In this document: piece by piece, positions 16,012 through 24,151 of the stretch | Numbering within the stretch: position 1 is the stretch's first letter | How the letters are laid out: each line of letters opens with the position of its first letter | From: DATHWB01 sp040905965 | GTDB taxonomy: Bacteria; Actinomycetota; Acidimicrobiia; Spongiisociales; ZC4RG35 | DNA length: 43,495 nt | Reading direction: 5' to 3' | Assembly: GCA_040905965.1 (NCBI GenBank) | Contig: JBBDQP010000033.1 | Coordinates: 1-43,495 of the forward strand | Notes under the pieces: generated by a model | Seen by the model: the letters and a program-made list of their open reading frames with translations, nothing else | Database searches by the model: none | Told to the model about the DNA's origin: nothing | Program-made: the position numbers and the translations under genes

Positions 16012-17157
16012 TCAGCCCTCGTACTGGGCCTTGATGTCCTGCATGGCGTCGTACATGTCCTGTGCGGGAACGCCCTCCGCTTCGCGGGCTGCGATCCACT
16101 CATCGGTCACCTGTTGGCCGACCGCCTGCCAGTTGGCGAACTCGTCCTCGGGCAGCTCGTAGATCTCGACGCCGGCATCGAGGGCCTTCTCAAGAACTGT
16201 CACGTAGGCCCGGTCATAGGCTTCGGCCGCTACCAGCGAGTACTCCCGACCCAGGTCCAGCAGCACCTGCTGGGTATCCGGGGTCAACGAGTTCCACTGG
16301 TCGAGGTTCATCGCCAGGTACTGCGCCGCCACGTAGCAGTCGCACCGCGTCCCGTAGTTGAGTTCGGGGTAGAGCTGGAAGCTCTCGAGCCCAGACACGG
16401 CGATCGCCAGGCCGTCGATGACTCCGGTGCTCAGGGAGTCGAAGATCTGGGGGGCGGGCATCCCAACCGCACTCGCGCCCATGGCACCCATGACCTGGCC
16501 CATGATTCCGGTCGGGAAGCGCATGGTCAGGCCCTGCATGTCGGCGGTGGTCTCCACCGGGACGTCCTTGGTCCAGATGTCACCCACGTCGTGGGTCCAC
16601 AAGCCGAGGAGCTGCACGTCGCTGTACTCCTCCTGCAGGGCGGGGAACTGGTCGTAGAGAGCCAATAGCGTTTGGGTTGCCTGCACCGCCGAGCTGAACT
16701 GGAACGGTTGCTCGACGATCTCGCTGACCGGGAAAACACCTGCGTGGTAGCCCTGCAGCGCCCAACCCATGTCCTGGCCTCCGGCCACGGTGTTCTCAAA
16801 CGTGGCTGGTGGTGCGGCGAGAGCCCCACCAGGCTGGAACTCGATCGTCACCGTACCGTCGGTGGCCTCGTTGACCGCCTGTGCGAACGGCTCGAGTGCG
16901 TTCACCTGTATTGGATGCTGTGCCGGGAACGGGTGTCCCAGGTTGAGGGTGACCGGGTCGCCGAAGTCCATCCCCTCGGGAGCTTTGGTCGTCGTGGTCT
17001 CCTCATCGGGTGCCTCGGTGGTGGTTGCCTCGGTGGTGGTTGTCTCGTCTGGCGCCTCCGTCGTATCGACGGTGTCCTCGGAAGCGCAGGCCGCCGCGAT
17101 CAACGCCAACACGACGACCAGCAATGCCAGTCGCCAATACCTTGTCTTGCGTTTCAC
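16012..17157 (-). CDS. dctP: TRAP transporter substrate-binding lipoprotein DctP
   Basis: A 381-residue solute-binding protein. The start at GTG 17157 has AGGAGG four bases before. A basic N-terminus and hydrophobic helix (LALLVVVLALIAAAC) end in a lipobox-like AAAC, so it is probably a lipoprotein. A Thr/Glu-rich linker (about residues 30-60) follows. The mature part has TRAP features: LNLGHPFPAQHPIQV, FQPGGALA, TADMQGLTMRFP and LSTGVIDGLAIAV. The Arg in LTMRFP is the usual carboxylate-binding position. The substrate is probably an aromatic acid, judged from the island context and operator B upstream. Confidence 0.93.
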   Translation of the reverse strand: MKRKTRYWRLALLVVVLALIAAACASEDTVDTTEAPDETTTTEATTTEAPDEETTTTKAPEGMDFGDPVTLNLGHPFPAQHPIQVNALEPFAQAVNEATDGTVTIEFQPGGALAAPPATFENTVAGGQDMGWALQGYHAGVFPVSEIVEQPFQFSSAVQATQTLLALYDQFPALQEEYSDVQLLGLWTHDVGDIWTKDVPVETTADMQGLTMRFPTGIMGQVMGAMGASAVGMPAPQIFDSLSTGVIDGLAIAVSGLESFQLYPELNYGTRCDCYVAAQYLAMNLDQWNSLTPDTQQVLLDLGREYSLVAAEAYDRAYVTVLEKALDAGVEIYELPEDEFANWQAVGQQVTDEWIAAREAEGVPAQDMYDAMQDIKAQYEG

Positions 17158-17215
17158 TTTTCCTCCTGTTCCGGTCTGGACTATCCCCGCTGCTCTGGAC
17201 TCCCGCTGCGCCTGT

Positions 17216-17251
17216 GTTCGAAGACCGAACAATCGTGCGAGTAGCGTACAA
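17216..17251. promoter_or_regulatory. Two-part IclR-type operator B (dctPQM / aldehyde dehydrogenase)
   Basis: Box 1 GTTCGAAGACCGAAC (17216-17230) and box 2 TCGTGCGAGTAGCGTACAA (17233-17251), with the same spacing as operator A. CGAACAATCGTGCGA is identical in both. It lies 58 bases from dctP and 99 bases from the aldehyde dehydrogenase start, between divergent genes. Confidence 0.7.
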
Positions 17252-17350
17252 TGTGTCCTCCTTGGGTGTCAAGCAAACCAGATGCTCGGCGAGGTTGCGG
17301 GTGATCCCGTGTCCATCTTGGGACGATTCGGCAGCTCTAATGTCAAGACC

Positions 17351-18835
17351 ATGCAAGCCCAGATCTTGATCAACGGTGAGGTGTCCGACGGAGCAGTCGA
17401 GCTGCGGGCGGTCCTCAACCCGGCGAGGAGGACCGAAGTGGTCGGCCACTACCCTGCCGCCACCGCCCGGCACGCCGATGCGGCGGTCGCCGCCGCAACC
17501 TCCGCATTCGCCGCATGGTCGACGTCGACGGCTTCGCAGCGAGCCGAGATGATGCTCGCGGCGGCGGATGCCCTCGAGGACGGGAACGAGGAGAGAGCAG
17601 AGTTGCTCACCCGGGAACACGGCAAGACCCTGTCCGAGGCTGCTCACGACGTTGCCGGAGCCTCGAAGATTCTCCGGTACTACGCGGGGCTGGCGTCGAG
17701 GCTCAACGAGCCCCAGCAGACCGAGAGCGAGCTCGGCCGCATCGAGAAGCGACTCCGCCCGATGGGGCCGATGGCGGTCATCGTCCCCTGGAACGCGCCG
17801 GTGTACCTGGCATACCTGATGATCGCCCCCGCGCTCCTGGCCGGGAACACCGTGGTCGTCAAGCCACCGAGCTACACGCCTCTCGCCCTTTGGGACACCC
17901 TCAGCATCCTCGACCAACAGCTCCCCGATGGTGTGGTCAATGTGGTGCCTGGTTCCGGAGCCGAGGTCGGAGGGGCGCTGGCCCGCCATCCGAAGATCAG
18001 GGGGATCCGCTTCACTGGGAGCACCGAGACTGGCAAGGAGCTGATGCGCCAGGCCGCCGACACGGTCAAGAACATCGGGCTGGAGCTGGGAGGCAACGAC
18101 CCTGCGATCGTCCTCGAAGGAGCGACGATCTCAGACCAGCTCATCTCTGAGGTTCTCCGTGGCGTCTACGCCGGCACCGGGCAGATTTGTTACAACATCA
18201 AGAGGCTGTACGTCCACCAGAGCCACCATGACGAGTTCGTGAGCCGGTTCACCGCTGCGGTCTCCGACTTGACCGTCGGCAATGGTCTCGACTCTGAAGT
18301 GACCATGGGTCCGCTGAACAACGAGGCCCAATACCGGTTCGTCAACGAGCTGATCGATCGGACGAAGTCGGCCGGCGCCCACGTCGACACCGTGGGCACG
18401 CGCCACTCCAGCACCGACTGGGATCAGGGCTGGTTCGTCCTTCCCTCGGTGGTCACCGGACTGTCACACGGAGACGAGCTTGTCGAATGTGAGCAGTTCG
18501 GGCCGGTGGTTCCAATCATCCCCTTCGAGACACCGGAGGAAGCGGTGACCATGGCGAACGAGAGCGAGTTTGGGCTCGCCGCCTCCGTCTGGGACGACGA
18601 CGTGGATCACGCCTTCGAGGTCGCCGGCGCGATCGAGGCGGGAACGGTGTTCGTGAACGTGCATCGGATAGGAGCATCGGACGTTGCCATGGAGTTCGGC
18701 GGCTTCAAGCAGAGCGGGATCGGACGCGGTCACGGCTGGGTGGCGGTAGAAGAGTGCAGCGAACTGCAAGTGATCGCCCACCGTCCGGGATGGGTCGAGG
18801 CCACCAGCCGCGCCGATGGGCACAGTCGCCGCTGA
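17351..18835 (+). CDS. NAD(P)-dependent aldehyde dehydrogenase, probable aromatic aldehyde substrate
   Basis: A 494-residue aldehyde dehydrogenase. Motifs in order: PWNAPVYLAYLMIAPALLAG, FTGSTETGKEL, catalytic Glu in LELGGNDPA, catalytic Cys in GTGQICYN, ECEQFGPVVP and FGGFKQSGIGRG. The frame is open further upstream (ATG 17282, GTG 17309), but MQAQILINGE at 17351 is the usual family start; no strong ribosome site is visible for any of them. It is divergent from dctPQM and shares operator B. Oxidation of vanillin, syringaldehyde or 4-hydroxybenzaldehyde to the acid is inferred from its place. Its stop abuts the stop of the next, convergent gene. Confidence 0.88.
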   Translation: MQAQILINGEVSDGAVELRAVLNPARRTEVVGHYPAATARHADAAVAAATSAFAAWSTSTASQRAEMMLAAADALEDGNEERAELLTREHGKTLSEAAHDVAGASKILRYYAGLASRLNEPQQTESELGRIEKRLRPMGPMAVIVPWNAPVYLAYLMIAPALLAGNTVVVKPPSYTPLALWDTLSILDQQLPDGVVNVVPGSGAEVGGALARHPKIRGIRFTGSTETGKELMRQAADTVKNIGLELGGNDPAIVLEGATISDQLISEVLRGVYAGTGQICYNIKRLYVHQSHHDEFVSRFTAAVSDLTVGNGLDSEVTMGPLNNEAQYRFVNELIDRTKSAGAHVDTVGTRHSSTDWDQGWFVLPSVVTGLSHGDELVECEQFGPVVPIIPFETPEEAVTMANESEFGLAASVWDDDVDHAFEVAGAIEAGTVFVNVHRIGASDVAMEFGGFKQSGIGRGHGWVAVEECSELQVIAHRPGWVEATSRADGHSRR

Positions 18836-20416
18836 TCAGTCAGATGCCCCAACCGAGCGCCCCAGGACGATTGTCGGGTCGGGGCCGCCCGGATCGCCGA
18901 TCCAGCTGACGAAGTGGTCGGGTCTCACCAGGATCGGGCGGGGCCCATACGCTGCGAGCTCAGGTTGTTCCGCGGGGCGCATCACAGTCAGCGGTACCTT
19001 TGCCGTGGCGGCCGCCTTCACGAAGTCGTCGACCAACTCGTCCCCTGCCTCGCCTGCGAGCAGGGTGAAGCTTTCTCCAAGCCGTTTGAACAAATGCCTG
19101 CCTGATGCGCCAGGGGGCGGGAGATGGTGCCCGGGACGCGGCTCGAAGGTGTGCTTCCCGATCGCACCGGAGTCGGCACCGGACGGGCCGAATACCACAG
19201 GCGAGCCCTCGTAGTGGGGCTCGAAGTCGCTGACGCCGACATCGACCGATCCCCTTCGATCCCATGCGTCGGTGAAGTCGCGCTCGTCGACCTCGGGTTG
19301 GTGCGTGGCGAGGAAAGCCCGGTCGCGATCGATGAACGCCTCGATGAAGTCGCGTGCAGTCGACTCGAACACCGCGCGCCGCTCCGCGCCGTAGGAGTCG
19401 AGAAGGCTTTCGCCTCCCCAGCCCTGAAGGGCGGCTGCCAGCTTCCAACCGAGATTGCGAGCGTCTTCCAAGCCAGTGTTGATGCCATATCCGCCATAGG
19501 GTGGATGACTGTGGGCGGCGTCTCCCGCTATCAAGATCCTGCGGTGCCGGTAGCTGTCGGCGTAGGCGATACGGAGATTCCAGAAGCCGAGGTAGTCGAG
19601 CTCGAGATTGAACTCGGTGCCCACTGCGGCATGCAGAAGGCCCTCGTAGTCGAAGGTGCCCTCGGTCGAGGCGGGATCGACCGGAGCGTGGAAGAACCAG
19701 CCCTCCCCGACGTCGACGCGGCCCAAAAACCGCCAGTAGCCCTCCAGCTCGGGATGGAGCACGTTGAAAAAGGCGGTCTGTCCGAAACGCCGCTCGAGCA
19801 TCTGGTGCAGCTCCTTCGATCTGAACACCACCAGTGCCATCTTCTTGTCGTGGTCGGAGCGGTGCTCACCGATTCCGGCTGCCTCACGGACCGTCGAGTG
19901 ACTGCCATCACAGCCCACCACGAAGTCCGCTTCGATGTTTCCCTCAGTGGTCTCCACCACGGCGGAGTCAGCGGTCTGGGTCACCGAGCGGGCCTCCACG
20001 CCGTAACGGGCTTCGACGTCGGGTAGCTCGGCGACCCGCTCCCGCAGGACCCGCTCGGTCAGGTATTGGGGGAGTCGCTCATTGGATGCGAAGTAGTACG
20101 GATCGACCGAGCTCCTCTTGAACCAGGGATGGGCATATTCGCTCATCAGGTTGCCGTAGGCGTTCACCCCGGCTGCGGGGTACTCCGGAGGCATCACCCG
20201 AGATCGACGGATCTCCCTCTCTACCCCCCACGCCCGGAAATGCTCCATGGTTCTCTGGGTCAGGTTCTGGCCCTTGGGGACGTTGTGCAGCGACCTCTGC
20301 TTCTCCACGATCACTGTGGGCACGCCGCGACGGCCCAACTCGACGGCGAGACCGAGTCCGACAGGCCCGCCGCCGACGATGGCGACCTTGGTCCGTGTCA
20401 AGATTTGCTGCGCCAA
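18836..20416 (-). CDS. FAD-dependent aromatic monooxygenase (phenol hydroxylase/PheA-TfdB type)
   Basis: A 526-residue group A flavoprotein monooxygenase. FAD motifs are VAIVGGGPVGLGLA at about residue 11, VVGCDGSHSTVREAAG in the middle, and LIAGDAAHSHPPYGGYG. A C-terminal region of about 120 residues ending in ILVRPDHFVSWIG has the thioredoxin-like tail of phenol-2-monooxygenase and 2,4-dichlorophenol hydroxylase relatives. The frame begins at TTG 20416, overlapping the end of ligM by 19 bases; a TTG at 20401 is an alternative. Coupling to ligM suggests that it acts on an O-demethylated phenolic acid or a side intermediate. The substrate is unknown. Confidence 0.8.
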   Translation of the reverse strand: MAQQILTRTKVAIVGGGPVGLGLAVELGRRGVPTVIVEKQRSLHNVPKGQNLTQRTMEHFRAWGVEREIRRSRVMPPEYPAAGVNAYGNLMSEYAHPWFKRSSVDPYYFASNERLPQYLTERVLRERVAELPDVEARYGVEARSVTQTADSAVVETTEGNIEADFVVGCDGSHSTVREAAGIGEHRSDHDKKMALVVFRSKELHQMLERRFGQTAFFNVLHPELEGYWRFLGRVDVGEGWFFHAPVDPASTEGTFDYEGLLHAAVGTEFNLELDYLGFWNLRIAYADSYRHRRILIAGDAAHSHPPYGGYGINTGLEDARNLGWKLAAALQGWGGESLLDSYGAERRAVFESTARDFIEAFIDRDRAFLATHQPEVDERDFTDAWDRRGSVDVGVSDFEPHYEGSPVVFGPSGADSGAIGKHTFEPRPGHHLPPPGASGRHLFKRLGESFTLLAGEAGDELVDDFVKAAATAKVPLTVMRPAEQPELAAYGPRPILVRPDHFVSWIGDPGGPDPTIVLGRSVGASD

Positions 20417-21795
20417 CCTGCGGCGTAGGACTCGCGGGCGTCCCTCGAATACGGCGTGGGCGCCACTCGGACTCTGATCTCGGTCTGCTTGTGCTGCTCG
20501 ACGGTGGACTTATCGGTGCCACCGTTCGCCTCACCCCACATGAGAGTCAGCTCGTCACCCTCTTCGATGCCCGGGTCCACCGTTCCCAGCGAGAGGAATG
20601 CGCGGTCGTTGAAGGTGTAGCCGCTGAACATCGAGAACCCGACCACTTCTCCGTCCTTGGTGAGAGCGTCATACGTCGCCGAGGTGTAGTTGGCGAGTGG
20701 GAGGTCGATGTACTTGAAATTGTCGCCGGGGGACTCGAACAGTGAGGCGAAAACTTTGACCACGTCCTGAGGATCCCATTCCAGGGTCACCTTGTGGCGC
20801 TGGGTATCCGGGTCGATGCTTTCGAGGGCATCGCGCCCGATGAAATCGTGGTCGAACTTGACGTAGAACCCATAGCCCAGGGCATGGGGAGTCAAGTAGT
20901 AGTCCTTGATGTCGTCGGAGACGAACGAGCCTCCGATCGAGCCGGCGGCCTCGTAGCTGTCGGCTGGCAGCCATTCGCGGTAACTCTTCATGTCGTCCCC
21001 GGTGTAGACCGCGGGAAGCGGTGAGGGTATCCACCCCGATTCCAGGGTGTTGGTCGCGTAGGCGCGTGAGCCCACCTGCCGGATGTCGAAATCCCGTCCC
21101 GCCTCGAGGATTGCCTCACGGACCGCGTCGGCTTGGTTGTACGGCCCCCAGATCTCGACCCCGGGCGCTCCGGCCATGCCGTGCTTGAGGGCGGGAACGC
21201 TGCGTCCGGCCACCTTCAAGGAGCCAACATGGAAGAACTTGAGGTCGTCGAGCGGGCCACCGTTGAGCTTTTCGATAATCGCGCCGGCGCTGGGCCCCTG
21301 GATCTGGAACCGATAGTGCCTCCGAGTCACCGGTTTGTCTCCGGGCCGGGGCGGCGAGCGGTCGTCTCTCTCGAAGCTGACGTCGTAGTTGCCGGTCTCG
21401 GCGTGAAACTGCACCCAGTTGATCGAGGGGACCCGCCCCACCATGTTGAACCGGCTTTCGGCCTCCCTGAAGAGGATGACGTCTCCGATGACGTGCCCGC
21501 TGTAGCTGCAGGGGACGAAATGCTTCGCCTTGGTGGTGTCGAAGTCGCCGAAGCTGTTGATGGCGAGCCGGGAGAGGAGGTCGAAGGCGTCCGGGCCCTC
21601 GACGGTCAGTTCAGCCATGTGATGGGACTGGTCGAAGAGCACCGCAGTCTCTCGCCAGGCGCGCTGCTCGTCCCGCCAGTTGCTGAACTCGGGGGCAACC
21701 ACCGGGTAGACGTAGGCGCCAATCTTTGAGTTGCGCAGCATGTGCACCGTGTTGTCCGCTGACTGCAGCACGTCTTCGAGACTCCCGTGGGTCAC
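20398..21795 (-). CDS. ligM: Vanillate/3-O-methylgallate O-demethylase, LigM-like (copy 2)
   Basis: A 465-residue GcvT-fold protein that closely follows LigM: MLRNSKIGAYVYPVVAPEF near residue 20, LFDQSHHMAEL, GHVIGDVILF, RFQIQGPSAG, GMAGAPGVEIWGPY, GSRAYATNTLESGWIPSP and VKFDHDFIGRDALE. LigM transfers the methyl group of vanillate or 3-O-methylgallate to tetrahydrofolate, giving protocatechuate or gallate and 5-methyl-tetrahydrofolate. The start ATG 21795 fits the family. Operator C lies 92 bases upstream, shared with the divergent OsmC gene. The flavoprotein gene follows with 19 bases of overlap. Confidence 0.9.
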   Translation of the reverse strand: MTHGSLEDVLQSADNTVHMLRNSKIGAYVYPVVAPEFSNWRDEQRAWRETAVLFDQSHHMAELTVEGPDAFDLLSRLAINSFGDFDTTKAKHFVPCSYSGHVIGDVILFREAESRFNMVGRVPSINWVQFHAETGNYDVSFERDDRSPPRPGDKPVTRRHYRFQIQGPSAGAIIEKLNGGPLDDLKFFHVGSLKVAGRSVPALKHGMAGAPGVEIWGPYNQADAVREAILEAGRDFDIRQVGSRAYATNTLESGWIPSPLPAVYTGDDMKSYREWLPADSYEAAGSIGGSFVSDDIKDYYLTPHALGYGFYVKFDHDFIGRDALESIDPDTQRHKVTLEWDPQDVVKVFASLFESPGDNFKYIDLPLANYTSATYDALTKDGEVVGFSMFSGYTFNDRAFLSLGTVDPGIEEGDELTLMWGEANGGTDKSTVEQHKQTEIRVRVAPTPYSRDARESYAAGWRSKS

Positions 21796-21887
21796 CTGAG
21801 TCCTCCTGGATTGATCTTGGTGCGTCCCCGCGCCGTGGGCGGGGCGTAGCCTTGCCGCTCGCCGGTGTTACTTCTACACTCCGCCAT

Positions 21888-21923
21888 GTTCGCGTACCGC
21901 ACGTATGTCCGCCTAGCGTACAC
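21888..21923. promoter_or_regulatory. Two-part IclR-type operator C (ligM / OsmC-tandem gene)
   Basis: Box 1 GTTCGCGTACCGCAC (21888-21902) matches the outer ten bases of the PobR/PcaU consensus GTTCG-N5-CGCAC exactly. Box 2 ATGTCCGCCTAGCGTACAC (21905-21923) keeps AGCGTAC at the same distance (29 bases from the box 1 start to CGTAC) as in operators A and B. Box 2 is otherwise more diverged. Confidence 0.6.
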
Positions 21924-21981
21924 GACGGACCGGTCCGGTGGCACGGACGAAAACTATCCCACACGAGGAGAAGATGTCTCG

Positions 21982-23184
21982 ATGCCCCATGCCCCCGACA
22001 TCCTCGGATCGGACCCCAGACCAGCGTTCTTCCCCATCGGCAACGCCCGCGAGCTCGGACTTCAGAGCCCTTCGGACCGTCTCGGCATTCCCACCCGCAC
22101 CTGGGTCAGAGCGCTCGCGGGAATGCAGAAGGAGGCTTTTGTCGTCAACGGGGCGTCGGGAGGAGCCTGGCGGCTCGTGAGTGACGAAGGCCCATACCTC
22201 GACGGTCACGATCAGGCGCCGTGCCCGCTTTGCGCGTTCATCACCGGGATGGTCGCCTCGTACATTGACCAAATCGACTCCCTGGCAGGTCAGCGTGGGC
22301 TCGAGATCGAGGACATGGAGCTCACGTTGTCCAACTTCTACAGCATGGAAGGCTCGGCCTTGCAAGGCACCATGCTCGGTGGCGCCGCCAATCCCGAGCT
22401 CACGGTCGAGATCGTTGCCGACGCTTCGGCAGCAGACCTTCGCACGCTGGTGAAAGACGCCATCCGAGCCTCACCTGTGAACGGCCTCATCGGCGGGGTC
22501 AGCAACAGCCTGTTCAACCTCAGCTGGAACGGTGATCAGATCGACGTCGGCGAGGTAGCCCCGCTGGATTCCGACATCCAGGCCGACCCTGGAGACGAGT
22601 TCGACCGCGTCGAGATCGCCGGCACAGCCGTGGCCGAAGGGCTCATGGTGAAGGTCAAGCCTGCTGACGAGGTGGAAGGTGTTCCCGGGGGAGCGGGGTC
22701 CAGCCTCCAGGAGTCACAAAGCAGGACACTCCACGTGCAGGCCAGAGGGAGGGTCAGAGAGGACGGCCTCACGGTGGTCCACGAGAACCTATACCAGCCG
22801 ATTGGTTCGGAGTTCCAGTTCCTCGCCGACAAGGCGCCGGAATCGGGTGGCACTGGTAGGGCGCCGGACGCCATCAGCTATCTGGCTGCGGGCATCGGCT
22901 TTTGCTTCATGACCCAGTTCGGCCGGTACGCCTCGATCAGAAAGAAGCAGCTCGATGAGTATCGGATCGTCCAGGACATCCATTTCGCGCCTGGGGGAGA
23001 CGGGGCACCGGGCAGGGTCGACCCCGTGGAGACTCACGTCTATCTCGTCACTCCCGAAGGCGAGGAGTTCGCCCGAAAGACCCTCGACATGGGCGAGCGA
23101 ACCTGTTTCCTCCACGCCACCTGTCGGACCGACCTCGACGTCGACCTGACGGTGGCTCCTGTCGAGTCTGTGATCCGCTCCTGA
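21982..23184 (+). CDS. Tandem OsmC-domain protein of unknown function
   Basis: A 400-residue protein with two OsmC/Ohr-like halves. The first (about 60-210) contains CPLCAF (Cys81, Cys84), a helix, and TVEIVADASAADLRTLV before SPVNGLIGG. The second (about 255-395) contains GTGRAPDAISYLAAGIGF with a following Cys, KKQLDEYRIVQDIHF and GERTCFLHATC. OsmC/Ohr proteins are usually single domains that reduce peroxides with a Cys pair; the spacing here differs. I chose ATG 21982 because operator C lies in the upstream part of the longer frame. It is divergent from ligM and precedes ligI. A catabolic role is inferred from the shared operator only. Confidence 0.7.
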   Translation: MPHAPDILGSDPRPAFFPIGNARELGLQSPSDRLGIPTRTWVRALAGMQKEAFVVNGASGGAWRLVSDEGPYLDGHDQAPCPLCAFITGMVASYIDQIDSLAGQRGLEIEDMELTLSNFYSMEGSALQGTMLGGAANPELTVEIVADASAADLRTLVKDAIRASPVNGLIGGVSNSLFNLSWNGDQIDVGEVAPLDSDIQADPGDEFDRVEIAGTAVAEGLMVKVKPADEVEGVPGGAGSSLQESQSRTLHVQARGRVREDGLTVVHENLYQPIGSEFQFLADKAPESGGTGRAPDAISYLAAGIGFCFMTQFGRYASIRKKQLDEYRIVQDIHFAPGGDGAPGRVDPVETHVYLVTPEGEEFARKTLDMGERTCFLHATCRTDLDVDLTVAPVESVIRS

Positions 23185-23257
23185 CGATCATGGGACGAAC
23201 GCTTTTCAGCCCCGGGGGGCCTCATCGGAGTCGGAGTCGCCGGACCCGGGGCCGGCA

Positions 23258-24151
23258 CTACCCCGGAGCCGTCGAGAACCGGTAGAGACGCTCGGGGTTG
23301 GCGACCAATATCCGGTTGCGCACCTCCTCGTCAGGGGCGAAGGCGGCGAGCAGGTCCACCAGGTCGCCGTCGTCAGGCATGTGGCGGACGTTCGGATGCG
23401 GCCAGTCGGTGCCCCAGAGCACCCGGTTGGGCGCAACTGCGATCACGGCCCGAGCGAAAGGCACCACATCGTCATAAGGCGGTCTTCCGAGTTCGGTGAT
23501 GCGCTCTGCTCCGGAGATCTTCACCCACGCCCGTTTGTTGCGCTCGAGTAGTGCAAGGAGCGCTTGGAATGGCGGCTGGTCGATGCCAAGGCCGGCGGTG
23601 ACTCGAGCCATGTGGTCGACGATGAAGCTGACGGGGAGCGACTCGAGGAGTTGCTGGTGCTCGACGATTCCCTCGGCGTCGAAGTGGAGGTCCAGATGCC
23701 ATCCGAATGGCGCCACCCGCTCTACCAACCGCAAGAGCATCTCGATATCCGGCCCACCCCCGAGATGACGTACGAAGTTGAACCGGATGGCCCGGACCCC
23801 CGCACGATCCAGTTGGGCCAGCTCGTCGTCGGTGTGGGAGTCGTCGATCATGGCGACACCGGCGAATCGCCCCCGCCCCGTTCGCAATGCGTCGAGCAGT
23901 GCCGAGTTGTCCGTTCCGTGGCACGAGGCCTGGACGACTACCGCCCGGTCCAGCCCGAGTCTGGCCTGCAGCTCCACCAGGTCCGCGTATCCCGAATCGG
24001 GCGGCGTGTAGGTCCGTTTGGGCGAGTAAGGGAACTTCGATGCCGGTCCGAACACATGGCAGTGCGCATCACAGGAACCGGGCGGGGGGACGAAAGCCGT
24101 CGGAGCGTGAGAATTGCGCCGCGGTGGCGGGATGGTCGGCTTGACCGGCAT
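23258..24151 (-). CDS. ligI: 2-pyrone-4,6-dicarboxylate hydrolase
   Basis: A 297-residue amidohydrolase that opens 2-pyrone-4,6-dicarboxylate to 4-oxalomesaconate. It follows LigI: PPPGSCDAHCHVFGP (the H-x-H pair), FPYSPKRTYTPPD, VVQASCHGTDN, GVRAIRFNF, IVDHMAR and WGTDWPHPNV (the catalytic Asp). Length fits. The start ATG overlaps the ligU stop by one base (TGATG), so ligU-ligI is one operon. The substrate normally comes from 3-O-methylgallate cleavage or the protocatechuate 4,5-cleavage route; neither ring-cleaving enzyme is in the window. Confidence 0.92.
   Translation of the reverse strand: MPVKPTIPPPRRNSHAPTAFVPPPGSCDAHCHVFGPASKFPYSPKRTYTPPDSGYADLVELQARLGLDRAVVVQASCHGTDNSALLDALRTGRGRFAGVAMIDDSHTDDELAQLDRAGVRAIRFNFVRHLGGGPDIEMLLRLVERVAPFGWHLDLHFDAEGIVEHQQLLESLPVSFIVDHMARVTAGLGIDQPPFQALLALLERNKRAWVKISGAERITELGRPPYDDVVPFARAVIAVAPNRVLWGTDWPHPNVRHMPDDGDLVDLLAAFAPDEEVRNRILVANPERLYRFSTAPG

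Noticed and set aside
16976..17065. GGTGGT/TCGTC-rich repeat-like DNA in dctP
   Set aside because: It encodes the Thr/Glu-rich linker after the lipoprotein Cys, a normal low-complexity spacer, not a mobile repeat or CRISPR.
16769..17350. Long upstream extension of the aldehyde dehydrogenase frame
   Set aside because: It runs antisense through dctP and operator B; the protein family starts at about 17351.
21865..21981. Earlier start of the OsmC-tandem gene
   Set aside because: It would place operator C inside the coding region, and the residues are not OsmC-like.
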